From Sulfuritalea sp. (GTDB lineage Bacteria; Pseudomonadota; Gammaproteobacteria; Burkholderiales; Rhodocyclaceae), in the NCBI GenBank assembly GCA_023229685.1, contig JALNYT010000006.1:62001-126000 (forward strand): 64,000 nt of DNA. Reading direction: 5' to 3'. A program made the position numbers and the translations under genes. How positions within the stretch are numbered: the stretch's first letter is position 1; the number at the start of each line of letters is the position of its first letter. The notes below the pieces were generated by a model that was given only the letters and a program-made list of their open reading frames with translations, ran no database searches and was not told the DNA's origin. Positions 8,435-17,284 of this stretch are shown in pieces.

Positions 8435-10009
8435 TCATGCCGCCTCCTGTGGTTGTGCCGCGGCCATCTGGCGCAGCTGGTTTTTGAGTATCTTTCCCGT
8501 GGCCGTGGCCGGCAGATGCGGGAGCACCTCGATCTGCGACGGAATCTTGTAGGGCGAGAGCAGGTCGTGCAGGTAGGTGGTCAGGGCCTGCGGCGTCAGG
8601 CTGCGGCCCGGCACCAGTTCGACATAGGCCACCACCTCCTCGTTGCCCGGCACGTTGCGTCCGACCACGGCACAATGCACGACATCGGGATGGCTGTTGA
8701 TGGCCTGCTCGACCTCGATCGGGTAGACGTTGAAGCCGGAGCGGATGATCAGTTCCTTGGAGCGGCCGACGATGAACAGCGCCCCCTCGCCGTCCTGCCG
8801 CGCCAGATCGCCGGTGTTGAGCCAGCCCTCGGCATCGATCGCCTCGCGCGTCAGTTCCGGCGCCTTGTAGTAACCCTTCATGACGCCGGGTCCGCGCACG
8901 TGCAGTTCGCCGACCTCGCCCGGCGCCACGCTCGCCCCATCCTTGACGATGCGGATCTCGATGCCGGGAATCGGCGGGCCCACGGAGCAGTCGCGGCGCG
9001 GCGCATCGAGCCGCGTCTGGGCAATCGAAGGCGAGGCTTCGGTCATGCCGTAGCCGTTGTGCAGAGTGACGCCGAACACCGCCTCGAAATCGTCCTTGAA
9101 GTTCTGGTCGAGCGGCGCACCGCCGCCCTGGGCGATGCGCAGGGTCGGCGCGCGCAGATGATGGCCGGGACGACGGCCCCACTCCAGCAACTTGGCATAC
9201 ATCGCCGGTACGCCATGCAGGATGGTGACCCCACCCGTGTCCAGCGCAGCCGCGACCGCGGCCGGATCGAAGCGCGGCGCCAGCATCAGGCTGGCACCGG
9301 CGTGCAGTGCCGACAGGGCCATCGTCGCCAGGCCGTAGATATGCGACAAGGGCAATACGGCATATACCGTGTCGGCCGGCGTCTGGCGCCGCATGCAGCG
9401 ACCGTTCTCAGCGATGAACATAAGGTTGCGATGGGTCAGCATGACCGCCTTGGGGGCGCCCGAGGTGCCCGAGGTGTAGATCAGCGCGGCGACCTGCTCG
9501 GCGTCCGCCACCACCGGTTCGGGCTGCACGGCGGCGTCGGCCGCCGTGAGGTGGAAGCGCCCGACGCCCGGCCAGTCGACTTCGCTCGCGCCGAAGCGTT
9601 GCGCGTGGGCCGCGGCGTCGGCGGAAACCACTGAAGTGAAAGCCACCATGCGCGCCCCCGAATGCTCGACGAAGGTGTCGATCTCGCGCTGCGAGAGGCG
9701 CGCATTGACCGGCACCAGCCAGGCATCGAGCCGGCTGCAGGCCAGCGCCAGGACCACCACCGGGATGCTGTTCTCGGCCACCAGCAACAGGCGGTCGCCG
9801 CCACGCAAGCCTTGCGCGGCGAGGCGGCGGGCGGCCCCGGTCACCGCCGCCTCGAGCTCGCCGAAGCTCAATACCGTGTCGCCCTGCCGCAGCGCGGGCG
9901 CATCGGGCTGGTGGGTAACCCAGGGCGCGATGACGTGGTGGATGCGTGACGGCAAGTCGCCACGCAAGACGAAATCAGGGACGGACGGCAGGGCGGAAGA
10001 TGCAGTCAT
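8435..10009 (-). CDS. Acyl-CoA ligase (AMP-dependent synthetase)
   Basis: The 524-residue adenylate-forming enzyme has the P-loop-like TSGTSGAPKAVMLTHRN, the A5 motif NGYGMTEASP, the A8 hinge region GRSKELIIRSGFNVYPIEVE and the A10 lysine in PATATGKILKNQLR. It activates a carboxylic acid to its CoA thioester via an acyl-AMP. The substrate (aromatic, branched or fatty acid) is not evident. The start was moved to 10009 (MTASSAL) because GGAG lies 6 bases upstream and the preceding 24 residues look non-coding. First gene of the minus-strand operon, divergent from the acyl-CoA dehydrogenase genes. Confidence 0.87.
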   Translation of the reverse strand: MTASSALPSVPDFVLRGDLPSRIHHVIAPWVTHQPDAPALRQGDTVLSFGELEAAVTGAARRLAAQGLRGGDRLLLVAENSIPVVVLALACSRLDAWLVPVNARLSQREIDTFVEHSGARMVAFTSVVSADAAAHAQRFGASEVDWPGVGRFHLTAADAAVQPEPVVADAEQVAALIYTSGTSGAPKAVMLTHRNLMFIAENGRCMRRQTPADTVYAVLPLSHIYGLATMALSALHAGASLMLAPRFDPAAVAAALDTGGVTILHGVPAMYAKLLEWGRRPGHHLRAPTLRIAQGGGAPLDQNFKDDFEAVFGVTLHNGYGMTEASPSIAQTRLDAPRRDCSVGPPIPGIEIRIVKDGASVAPGEVGELHVRGPGVMKGYYKAPELTREAIDAEGWLNTGDLARQDGEGALFIVGRSKELIIRSGFNVYPIEVEQAINSHPDVVHCAVVGRNVPGNEEVVAYVELVPGRSLTPQALTTYLHDLLSPYKIPSQIEVLPHLPATATGKILKNQLRQMAAAQPQEAA

Positions 10010-10323
10010 GCGCTCCAAACAGGGAATCCAGAAACCGGGAGGATGTTCCGGATAGTGGCACAGCGAAGAAGGCAGCGTCAAGCGGCCGGAACGGCACGGC
10101 CCGCCTTCAAATCAGCCACCTGCATGGTGCTTTGCAGCGATGATTGACTTTTTCGACCGGCACGGGAAGAATCCACAACTCGCTACTTTAACAGAACTCG
10201 ATTCTGCAATGCAGACCTCTAAAGCGCTACCGCAATGAACGCGGGCCACGGCCCTATGGAACGCGGTCGCCGCATCCCTGCCGCACCCGCTGTCAGCGCC
10301 CTGCCCAGATCGGAGGCTCGACC
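10010..10323. other. Divergent intergenic region
   Basis: This 314-base region lies between the ligase and the acyl-CoA dehydrogenases and must carry promoters for both operons. It is locally AT-richer around 10140-10205. I could not identify a convincing -35/-10 pair or palindrome. A GGAGG ribosome site for the plus-strand gene ends at about 10315. Confidence 0.5.
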
Positions 10324-11490
10324 ATGGACCTGAACTTCAGCCCCGAAGAAAGCGCCTTCCGCGAGGAAGTGCGCCGGTTCGTCAAGGACAAGCTGCCCGC
10401 CCCCATCCGCCACAAGGTGATGAATGGCGTGCACCTGAATCGTGACGAACATGTGCTCTGGCAGCGCACCCTGCATCGGCGCGGCTGGGGCGGCCCCGGC
10501 TGGCCCAAGGAATTCGGCGGCCCCGGCTGGACGCCGACCGAGCAGTACATATTTGAAGAGGAGTGCGCCGCAGGCGGCGCGCCGCGGCTGATTTCCTTCG
10601 GCCTCAAGATGATCGCGCCGGTGCTGATGGCATTCGGCAACCCAGCGCAACAGCAGCGTTACCTGCCGAAGATCCTCTCCGCCGAGGAATGGTGGTGCCA
10701 GGGCTATTCGGAGCCGGGCGCCGGCTCCGACCTGGCTTCGGTCAAGACCCGCGCAGTGAGAATCAACTCAACTGAGGGCGATCACTACATCGTCAATGGC
10801 CAGAAGACCTGGACCACGCTCGGCCAGTATGCCGACTGGATCTTCTGCCTGGTCCGCACCGATCCCGAGGCCAAGAAGCAGCGCGGCATTTCCTTCCTGC
10901 TGATCGACATGAAGACGCCGGGCGTCACCGTGCGCCCGATCATCACGCTCGACGGCGCCCACGAGGTCAATGAAGTCTGGCTGGAAGAGGTCAAGGTGCC
11001 GGTCGAAAACCTGATCGGCGAAGAGAACAAGGGCTGGACCTATGCCAAGTTTCTGCTCGGCCACGAGCGCACCAACATCGCCGGCATCGGCATTGCCAAG
11101 CGCGAGCTGGCGCGCCTCAAGCGTATCGCCGAAGCCGAGGGCCGGCTCGACGATCCGCTGTTCGCGGCGCGCGTGGCGCAGGTCGAAATCGACCTCATGG
11201 CGCTGGAGATCACCAACCTGCGCGTGCTGTCCGCAGAACGGGCGAAGAAGGCGCCGGGACCGGAAGCCTCGATCCTCAAGATCAAGGGCACCGAAATCCA
11301 GCAGGCCATTTCGGAGCTGATGATGCAGGCCGTCGGTGCCTACGCCCTGCCCTTCCAGCAGGACGATGTCGGCCCGGATTACGCCACCCACCTCGGCGCC
11401 GGCTACTGCAACCTGCGCAAGCTGTCTATCTTCGGCGGCTCCAACGAAATCCAGAAAAACATCATCTCGCAGATGATCATGGGGCTGTGA
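10324..11490 (+). CDS. Acyl-CoA dehydrogenase, subunit 1 of a pair
   Basis: The 388-residue flavoprotein of the ACAD superfamily has the N-terminal helical domain (MDLNFSPEESAFREEVRRFV), the FAD/substrate strand segment GYSEPGAGSDLASVKTRA at about 126-143, and the C-terminal IFGGSNEIQKNIISQMIMGL. It removes alpha,beta hydrogens from an acyl-CoA and passes electrons to ETF. A second, shorter ACAD starts one base after its stop. Such adjacent unequal ACADs form heteromeric enzymes in steroid and aromatic side-chain degradation, so this may be an obligate partner rather than a stand-alone enzyme. Confidence 0.9.
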   Translation: MDLNFSPEESAFREEVRRFVKDKLPAPIRHKVMNGVHLNRDEHVLWQRTLHRRGWGGPGWPKEFGGPGWTPTEQYIFEEECAAGGAPRLISFGLKMIAPVLMAFGNPAQQQRYLPKILSAEEWWCQGYSEPGAGSDLASVKTRAVRINSTEGDHYIVNGQKTWTTLGQYADWIFCLVRTDPEAKKQRGISFLLIDMKTPGVTVRPIITLDGAHEVNEVWLEEVKVPVENLIGEENKGWTYAKFLLGHERTNIAGIGIAKRELARLKRIAEAEGRLDDPLFAARVAQVEIDLMALEITNLRVLSAERAKKAPGPEASILKIKGTEIQQAISELMMQAVGAYALPFQQDDVGPDYATHLGAGYCNLRKLSIFGGSNEIQKNIISQMIMGL

Positions 11491-11491
11491 C

Positions 11492-12577
11492 ATGAACTTC
11501 GACTTCAGCGAAGACCAGCGCGCGCTGGCCGATACGGTGCAGCGCTTCATCGCCAGGGACTACAGCTTCGAGAAGCGTCGTGCCATCCGCGATTCGGCGG
11601 CCGGCTGGAGCCGCGACGTCTGGCAGGCGCTGGCCGATCTCGGCGTGCTGGCGGTCAACGTCGATGAGGACTACGGCGGCCTCGGCTGCGGCCCGCAGGA
11701 AACCGGGCTGGTGATGAGCGCTTTCGGTGCCGGCCTGCTGCTGGAACCTTACCTGGCCGCCGCGGTGATCGCCCCGGCACTGATTCGCCGTGTTGCCAGC
11801 GCCGACTTTCAAGAACAATGGCTACCGAATATCGCCACCGGCGAAAGCATCGTGGTGCTCGCGCATCACGATGCGCGTAACGAGCCCGTAACGGAACTCA
11901 CTGGCAACCTCACCGGCCGCAAGGCGGTGGTCGCCCACGGCGGCTGCGCCGACCTGCTGCTGGTCTCGGCGCAAACGGCGCAAGGCAATACGGGACTTTT
12001 TGCCGTGATGCCGGGAACCGAGGGCGTCAGCCTGCGCGACTACCCGACGCTCGACGGCCAGCGCGCGGCCGACCTCGTGCTGAGCAATGCGCCGGCAACC
12101 AGGATAGACGCCGGCGGCGCACAGGATGCCATCGATGCCGCGCTCGACATCGGCCTCGCCGCTCTTTGCAGCGAGGCGGTCGGCATCATGGAAGCGACCG
12201 TGGCCGCCACCACCGATTACCTCAAGACGCGCCAGCAGTTCGGCCAGCCGATCGGCCGCTTCCAGGCGCTGCAGCACCGCATGGCGGACATGCTGATGCA
12301 CATGGAACAGGCGCGCTCGATGGGCTATCTGGCCGCCATGCACTGCACGAACCAGGACAAAACTGCGCGCCAGCGCACGCTTTCGGCGGCCAAGGTGACC
12401 ATCGGCCAGGCCTGCCGCTTCATCGCCCAGAATGCGGTGCAGCTGCATGGCGGCATGGGCATGACGGACGAGTTGATCCTCAGCCACTGGTTCAAGCGTC
12501 TCACCGCCATCGAAATGACATTCGGCGACACCGACATGCATCTGCAGCGCTTCGCCCGACTGAGCCGCATCGCGTGA
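11492..12577 (+). CDS. Acyl-CoA dehydrogenase, subunit 2 of a pair
   Basis: The 361-residue ACAD-family protein has MNFDFSEDQRALADTVQRFI at the start and RQQFGQPIGRFQALQHRMADM and LHGGMGMTDELILSHWFKRL in the C-terminal domain. It is shorter than classical ACADs, with a less conserved middle FAD segment, as expected for one half of a heterotetrameric pair. It is coupled to the upstream ACAD (1-base gap) and to the downstream thioesterase (GTGA overlap). Copy G of the dispersed 25-nt motif lies within it (11786-11810). Confidence 0.87.
   Translation: MNFDFSEDQRALADTVQRFIARDYSFEKRRAIRDSAAGWSRDVWQALADLGVLAVNVDEDYGGLGCGPQETGLVMSAFGAGLLLEPYLAAAVIAPALIRRVASADFQEQWLPNIATGESIVVLAHHDARNEPVTELTGNLTGRKAVVAHGGCADLLLVSAQTAQGNTGLFAVMPGTEGVSLRDYPTLDGQRAADLVLSNAPATRIDAGGAQDAIDAALDIGLAALCSEAVGIMEATVAATTDYLKTRQQFGQPIGRFQALQHRMADMLMHMEQARSMGYLAAMHCTNQDKTARQRTLSAAKVTIGQACRFIAQNAVQLHGGMGMTDELILSHWFKRLTAIEMTFGDTDMHLQRFARLSRIA
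11786..11810 (+). repeat. Dispersed 25-nt motif, copy G
   Basis: Inside the second acyl-CoA dehydrogenase gene. It matches copy A at 23 of 25 positions by eye and includes the full 15-base core CCAGCGCCGACTTTC, read here as Ala-Ser-Ala-Asp-Phe. Confidence 0.55.
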
Positions 12578-13374
12578 GCGACTCCGCACACCCTTTCGAC
12601 AAGGCGATCGCGCTGACGGCCGAAACGCCGAACCGCTGGCACGGCCGCACCAGCGAAGACTACTGGAACATGGTCAGCCCCTATGGCGGCGTCACGGCCG
12701 CGGCCATGATGCAGGCGATGCTCGACCATCCCGAGTACAGCGGCAGCCCGCTCGCCTTCACGCTCAATTTCATCGCGCCGATCCAGGCCGGCGACTATGT
12801 GATCGAAACCGAACTGGTGCGCGCCAACCGCAGCAGCCAGCATTGGGCAATCCGCCTGCTGCAGGCCGATCGCGTGCTGGCGCAGGCGATCGCCATCTGC
12901 GCCCTGCGCCGCGAAACCTGGAGCCAGGTCGAAGCCGCGTTTCCCGCGGTGCCGCCGGCCGAAGCTTGTCCGGTGGCGCCGCCGCGCAAGGCGACGGGCT
13001 TTCTCCAGCGCTATGAATTTCGCATCGTGCGCGGCACACCCTTCGCCGTGAACGAAGACAGCCTGAGCCAGGTCTGGGTCTCCGACAATCCGCCGCGGCC
13101 GCTCGACTTCGCTTCGCTGACCGCGCTCTGCGACAGCTTTCTGCCGCGCATCTTCCTGCTCCGCTCCGAATTCGTACCGATCGGCACCGTGTCGATCAAC
13201 ATCTACTTCCACGCCGGGCAAGAGGCCCTGATCCGCCAGGGTGCCGCGCCGCTGCTGGCCGTGGCCCAGGCCCAGGCCTTCAGCGACGGCCATTTCGATC
13301 ACCACGGCCACGTCTGGAGCACCGACGGCACGCTGCTCGCCACGACCCAGCAACTGGTGTGGTACAAGGAATGA
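12574..13374 (+). CDS. Acyl-CoA thioesterase, TesB-like double hotdog
   Basis: The 266-residue protein resembles the thioesterase II / acyl-CoA thioesterase superfamily: an N-terminal hotdog with WNMVSPYGGVTAAAMMQAML and a C-terminal one ending FDHHGHVWSTDGTLLATTQQLVWYKE, the characteristic last-strand motif. It hydrolyses acyl-CoA to free acid and CoA, probably relieving CoA sequestration in the pathway. The GTG start at 12574 overlaps the preceding stop (GTGA), which fixes the start; the much longer upstream open frame is a shadow. Confidence 0.83.
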   Translation: MSDSAHPFDKAIALTAETPNRWHGRTSEDYWNMVSPYGGVTAAAMMQAMLDHPEYSGSPLAFTLNFIAPIQAGDYVIETELVRANRSSQHWAIRLLQADRVLAQAIAICALRRETWSQVEAAFPAVPPAEACPVAPPRKATGFLQRYEFRIVRGTPFAVNEDSLSQVWVSDNPPRPLDFASLTALCDSFLPRIFLLRSEFVPIGTVSINIYFHAGQEALIRQGAAPLLAVAQAQAFSDGHFDHHGHVWSTDGTLLATTQQLVWYKE

Positions 13375-13394
13375 AACCAAAGGCCAGGGCATTT

Positions 13395-13496
13395 GCCACA
13401 GAGGACACAGAGCACACAGAGAAAATCAAACCTCCAAAGAAAGAGACAAAATACGACTCGCTGTTTTTTCTCTGTGATCTCTGTGTCCTCTGTGGC
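13395..13496. repeat. Palindromic repeat element, copy 1
   Basis: About 31-base arms, GCCACAGAGGACACAGAG at the left and its reverse complement at the right, surround a ~40-base AT-rich centre. The arms differ at only a couple of positions, so a transcript would form a long hairpin. A second copy lies at 33613-33701. It sits between the thioesterase and alcohol dehydrogenase genes and may separate two transcription units. Confidence 0.85.
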
Positions 13497-13538
13497 TAAC
13501 AGGTTTTCGAACTATCAGCAATCCATAGGAGCATCGCC

Positions 13539-14645
13539 ATGACCCAGCAGGCCCGTGCCGTCATCTGCCGCGAAATCGGCAAACCCGTCGTCGTCGAAAC
13601 CGTCAGCGTCGACCCGCCGCAGCGCGGCGAAGTGATGATCAAGCTGGCCGCGTGCGGGGTCTGCCACAGCGATCTTTCCGCTACCAACGGCACCATCCCC
13701 TTCCCGCCGCCGGTGGTGCTCGGCCACGAAGGCGCCGGCAGCATCGTGGCGCTGGGCGAGGGCGTCAGCGGCTTTGCGCTGGGCGACCATGTCGTCAGTT
13801 CCTTCGTCAGCATGTGCGGCAAGTGCCGCTACTGCCAGACCGGCCGCCCGCAGCTCTGCGACCAGGCGGCCAAGGCCGGCTACACGCTGCCTGACGGCAC
13901 GACCCGCTTCAAGGACGCCGCCGGCCATCCGCTGAATATCTTTTCCGGCTGCGGCGTGATGGCCGAGTACGCCACGCTGCATGTCGACAACGTGGTCAAG
14001 ATCGACGCCGCGGTGCCGCTCGACAAGGCCGCGCTGATCGGCTGCGGCGTGATGACTGGGGTCGGCGCGGCGGTGAACACGGCCAAAGTCGAGCCGGGCT
14101 CGGCCGCCGTGGTCTTCGGCTGCGGCGGGGTCGGCCTCAATGCCATCCAGGGCTGCGCGATCGCCGGCGCGCGCATCATCGTCGCGGTCGACACCTCCGA
14201 TGCCAAGCTCGAGATGGCGAAGCAGTTCGGCGCGACCCACGCCGTGAACCCGAAGAACGAGGAAAACATCGTCAAGGCCCTGAAGAAGCTGACCGAAGGC
14301 GGCGCCGACTACGCCTTCGAATGCGTCGGCCTCGGCGAGATCGCGGCACAGGCCTACGGCTGCCTGCGCAAGGGCGGCACGGCTGTCGTGGTCGGCGTGG
14401 CCGGACCGAAGGACACGACGACCATCCGCACCTCCAGCCTGACCTTCGAGGAGAAGACCCTCAAGGGCAGCTACTTCGGTTCGGCGCGGCCGCAGCAGGA
14501 CTTCCCGCGCCTGATCGGCCTCTACCGCAGCGGCCGGCTCAAGCTCGACGAGCTGATCACCCGCACCTACCGCATCGACGAAGCGCCGCAGGCCTTCGCC
14601 GACTTGGCCGAGGGCCGCAATGCGCGCGGCGTGATACTGTTCTGA
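13539..14645 (+). CDS. Zinc-dependent alcohol dehydrogenase
   Basis: The 368-residue medium-chain dehydrogenase of the class III / AdhC-like type has catalytic zinc ligands C42 (GVCHSD) and H64 (GHEGAG), a four-Cys structural zinc site at C94, C97, C100 and C108, and an NAD-binding GCGGVG. Oxidises a primary alcohol, or possibly a hydroxyacyl-CoA, to the aldehyde. Its place after the acyl-CoA genes suggests a pathway intermediate as substrate; a palindromic element separates it from them. A CATAGGAGCATCGCC ribosome site precedes the ATG. Confidence 0.9.
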   Translation: MTQQARAVICREIGKPVVVETVSVDPPQRGEVMIKLAACGVCHSDLSATNGTIPFPPPVVLGHEGAGSIVALGEGVSGFALGDHVVSSFVSMCGKCRYCQTGRPQLCDQAAKAGYTLPDGTTRFKDAAGHPLNIFSGCGVMAEYATLHVDNVVKIDAAVPLDKAALIGCGVMTGVGAAVNTAKVEPGSAAVVFGCGGVGLNAIQGCAIAGARIIVAVDTSDAKLEMAKQFGATHAVNPKNEENIVKALKKLTEGGADYAFECVGLGEIAAQAYGCLRKGGTAVVVGVAGPKDTTTIRTSSLTFEEKTLKGSYFGSARPQQDFPRLIGLYRSGRLKLDELITRTYRIDEAPQAFADLAEGRNARGVILF

Positions 14646-14674
14646 CCCAAGCTTTTCGCATCAGGAAGCCATCT

Positions 14675-15496
14675 TTGAAACACCGCAAATTACACACGCT
14701 GCATCGCGTGGCAAAGAAGCAGAACGGGCATCCGCCGCTGGTTTTCGTGCATGGCGGCTATATCCACGCCGGTTGCTGGGACGTAAACTTCCTGCCCCAC
14801 TTCAGCAAGCTGGGCTACAACTGCCACGCCATCAACCTTTCGGGACACGGCGCCAGCGCAGGGCGCGAAGATCTCGACAGCTACGACCTTGACCACTACG
14901 CTGCCGATGTGGCACAGGTGGTGGCCGAGCTGCCCGTCCCGCCGGTGCTGATCGGCCATTCGATGGGTGCCGCGGTAGTGCAGCGCTACATGGAAAAGGG
15001 CAAGGCGGCGGCGGTGATCATGATGTCGCCGGTGCCGACCACGGGGCTCACGGCCTGCACCATCCAGTTGAACAACCGGCAGCCGGATTATCTCGCCGAG
15101 GCGGCGCGCGCCGTGCGCGGCAGGTACACCGAGAAAACCTCCCGGATCATGCGCGAAGTGTATTTTTCACCGGACGTGACGCACGAGCAGTTCGAGTCGT
15201 TCAAACCGCTGGTGCAGCCCGAATCCAGGACCGTGGTAAGCGAACTGATGGCGCTGGCCTGGCGCCTGCCGATACGACGACCGAAGATTCCCGCGCTGGT
15301 CATGGGTGGCGAGCTCGATGCGCTGTTCCCGTCCAACCTGCTCTACTTCACCGCCACCGGCTGGAATGCCGAGACCTGCGTGATACCGGGCGCCGGGCAC
15401 ATGATCATGATGGAGCCGCAATGGACCGCGGCCGCCACCAAGATCGACGACTGGCTGAACCGCCGCCTGGGGCTCGAACATTCAGCGGCGACCTGA
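14675..15496 (+). CDS. Alpha/beta hydrolase
   Basis: The 273-residue hydrolase has the HG oxyanion segment FVHGGYIHAGCWD near the start, the nucleophile elbow GHSMGAA (about residues 90-96), an Asp in GGELDALFP and a final His in GAGHMIMME. A TTG start at 14675 is chosen because AGGAAG lies 6 bases upstream and the in-frame region before it overlaps the alcohol dehydrogenase. Cytoplasmic; no signal peptide. Probably hydrolyses an ester, lactone or C-C bond in the catabolic pathway. Confidence 0.8.
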   Translation: MKHRKLHTLHRVAKKQNGHPPLVFVHGGYIHAGCWDVNFLPHFSKLGYNCHAINLSGHGASAGREDLDSYDLDHYAADVAQVVAELPVPPVLIGHSMGAAVVQRYMEKGKAAAVIMMSPVPTTGLTACTIQLNNRQPDYLAEAARAVRGRYTEKTSRIMREVYFSPDVTHEQFESFKPLVQPESRTVVSELMALAWRLPIRRPKIPALVMGGELDALFPSNLLYFTATGWNAETCVIPGAGHMIMMEPQWTAAATKIDDWLNRRLGLEHSAAT

Positions 15497-15524
15497 CCCG
15501 ATGGCGAAACAAGGAATGGCAGCG

Positions 15525-16199
15525 ATGTTCAGCAAAGCCACCTTCAACTTCCTCGACGAGTTGGCTGCCAACAACGACCGCAACTGGTTCGCGGCGAACA
15601 AGCCGCGCTACGAGGCACTGGTACGCGAGCCGGCGCTGGAGTTCATCGCGGAGATGGGAGCGGTGCTGGAGCAATTCGCACCCCATTTCCGTGCCGAGCC
15701 GCGCAAGGCGGGTGGCTCGCTGATGCGCGTGTTCCGCGACACGCGCTTCGCCCGCGACAAGAGCCCCTACAAGATCAACATCGGCATCCAGTTCCGCCAC
15801 GAATTGGGCAAGGACGTGCATGCCCCGGGTTTCTATGCGCATATCGCCACCGACGAATGTTTCTTCGGCGTCGGCTGCTGGCATCCCGAGGCCGACGCGC
15901 TGGGGCGCATACGCGACCTGATCGCGGCGAAACCCGAGCGCTGGTTCGCGGTGCGCGACGACCGCAAGTTCGCGCCGCTTTGGACATTGGCGGGCGACAG
16001 CCTGGCGCGGCCGCCGCGCGGCTACGCGGCCAATCATCCGGCAATCGAGGACCTGAAGCGCAAGGACTTTCTCGGCCTGGCAGCCCTGTCCTTCGCTGAA
16101 GCCACCGGCCCCGGCCTGGTCAAACTCGCAGGCGCACGGTTTGCCACGGCGGCACCCTTCATGAAGTTCCTCTGCGAGGCGCAGGGCATACAGTACTGA
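15525..16199 (+). CDS. DUF2461 family protein
   Basis: This 224-residue protein of the DUF2461 family contains MFSKATFNFLDELAANNDRNWFAANKPRYE at its start and the conserved RVFRDTRFARDKSPYKINIGIQF. Function is unknown. The start at 15525 is preferred over the ATGs at 15501 and 15516 because AAGGAA lies 8 bases upstream and members of the family usually begin at this point. Confidence 0.8.
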   Translation: MFSKATFNFLDELAANNDRNWFAANKPRYEALVREPALEFIAEMGAVLEQFAPHFRAEPRKAGGSLMRVFRDTRFARDKSPYKINIGIQFRHELGKDVHAPGFYAHIATDECFFGVGCWHPEADALGRIRDLIAAKPERWFAVRDDRKFAPLWTLAGDSLARPPRGYAANHPAIEDLKRKDFLGLAALSFAEATGPGLVKLAGARFATAAPFMKFLCEAQGIQY

Positions 16200-16256
16200 G
16201 GCCGGCGGCGACGTCGCCATGCCCCGTCTGCAGCACACTCCGCTGAACCCGCCGAC

Positions 16257-16991
16257 ATGCTCGACATCCTCTATCGCGACGACTGTCTCGTTGCCGTGAA
16301 CAAGCCTTCGGGTCTGCTGGTTCATCGCAGCAACATCGACCGCCACGAAACGCGCTTCGCCGTGCAACTCCTGCGCGACCAGATCGGGCGAAGGGTGTAC
16401 CCGCTGCACCGGCTCGACAAGGCCGCCTCCGGCGCGCTGCTGTTCGCCCTCGATGCCGACAGCGCACGGATCGTCGGGCTACAGTTCGAGCGCAATGAAG
16501 TACACAAGCGCTATCTCGCCGTGGTACGCGGCTGGCCGCCGGAAGCGGGTGTGATCGACCACCCCCTGTCGCGCCAGTTCGATGACTACGGCCGCAAGTG
16601 CCCCATCGGCAGTCCGCCCGACGCGCTGCCGGCGGTGACCGAATACCGCTGTCTGGCCTGCGTCGAATTGCCCGAGGCGGTTGATCGCTACCCGACCTCG
16701 CGCTATGCGCTGGTGATGCTGACGCCGAAGTCCGGCCGCCAGCACCAGTTGCGCCGTCACATGAAGCATATCGCTCACCCCATCATCGGCGACGCCAACT
16801 GGGGCAAGGGCGTTCACAACCGCTTTTTCCAGCAGCGTTTCGGTTCCCGACGCTTGCTCCTGGCCTGCACCCAACTTGCCTTGCACCATCCTCGAGACGG
16901 CAGCGCGCTGTCCATTGCCGCGCCGCTCGACGACAGCTTTGCGAGCGTCATCAGCGCGCTGGGCTGGAACGGGATTTACGATCGCTGCTGA
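16257..16991 (+). CDS. truC: tRNA pseudouridine synthase TruC-like
   Basis: The 244-residue RluA-family pseudouridine synthase has the active-site motif HRLDKAASG with catalytic Asp54, and C-terminal KSGRQHQLRRHMKHIAHPIIGD. Length and the NKPSGLLVHRSNIDRHE segment point to TruC, which modifies U65 in tRNA. It is a plus-strand gene following the DUF2461 gene after 57 bases. Confidence 0.85.
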   Translation: MLDILYRDDCLVAVNKPSGLLVHRSNIDRHETRFAVQLLRDQIGRRVYPLHRLDKAASGALLFALDADSARIVGLQFERNEVHKRYLAVVRGWPPEAGVIDHPLSRQFDDYGRKCPIGSPPDALPAVTEYRCLACVELPEAVDRYPTSRYALVMLTPKSGRQHQLRRHMKHIAHPIIGDANWGKGVHNRFFQQRFGSRRLLLACTQLALHHPRDGSALSIAAPLDDSFASVISALGWNGIYDRC

Positions 16992-17284
16992 TTGAATACC
17001 CGAGTTATCCGCAGCGGTGGCGGCATCGGAGGGCGACCGGGCGCCGGATACGACATACTTCGATGCAACCGCAACAAAACTGGCAGTATGAGCCACGTTG
17101 AGTTATCCACGGGCCCGCAGAGGGGTCACCCGGAAGATCGTAAAATAGGCCCCCAGGAATGGGGTCGCCTCTTTCACCAGGCTTTTGAGGGATCACTCAA
17201 TCAAGCGGAAATTGGCGGGCTCGGCAGAAAACAAACAGATAGATCGGCCTCGCACAGACGGCGCGATCAGGGGATAACTGGTTC
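16992..17284. other. Intergenic region upstream of the kinase
   Basis: A 293-base spacer with no recognisable gene; short open frames here lack ribosome sites and family features. It presumably carries the promoter of the kinase gene. Confidence 0.45.
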
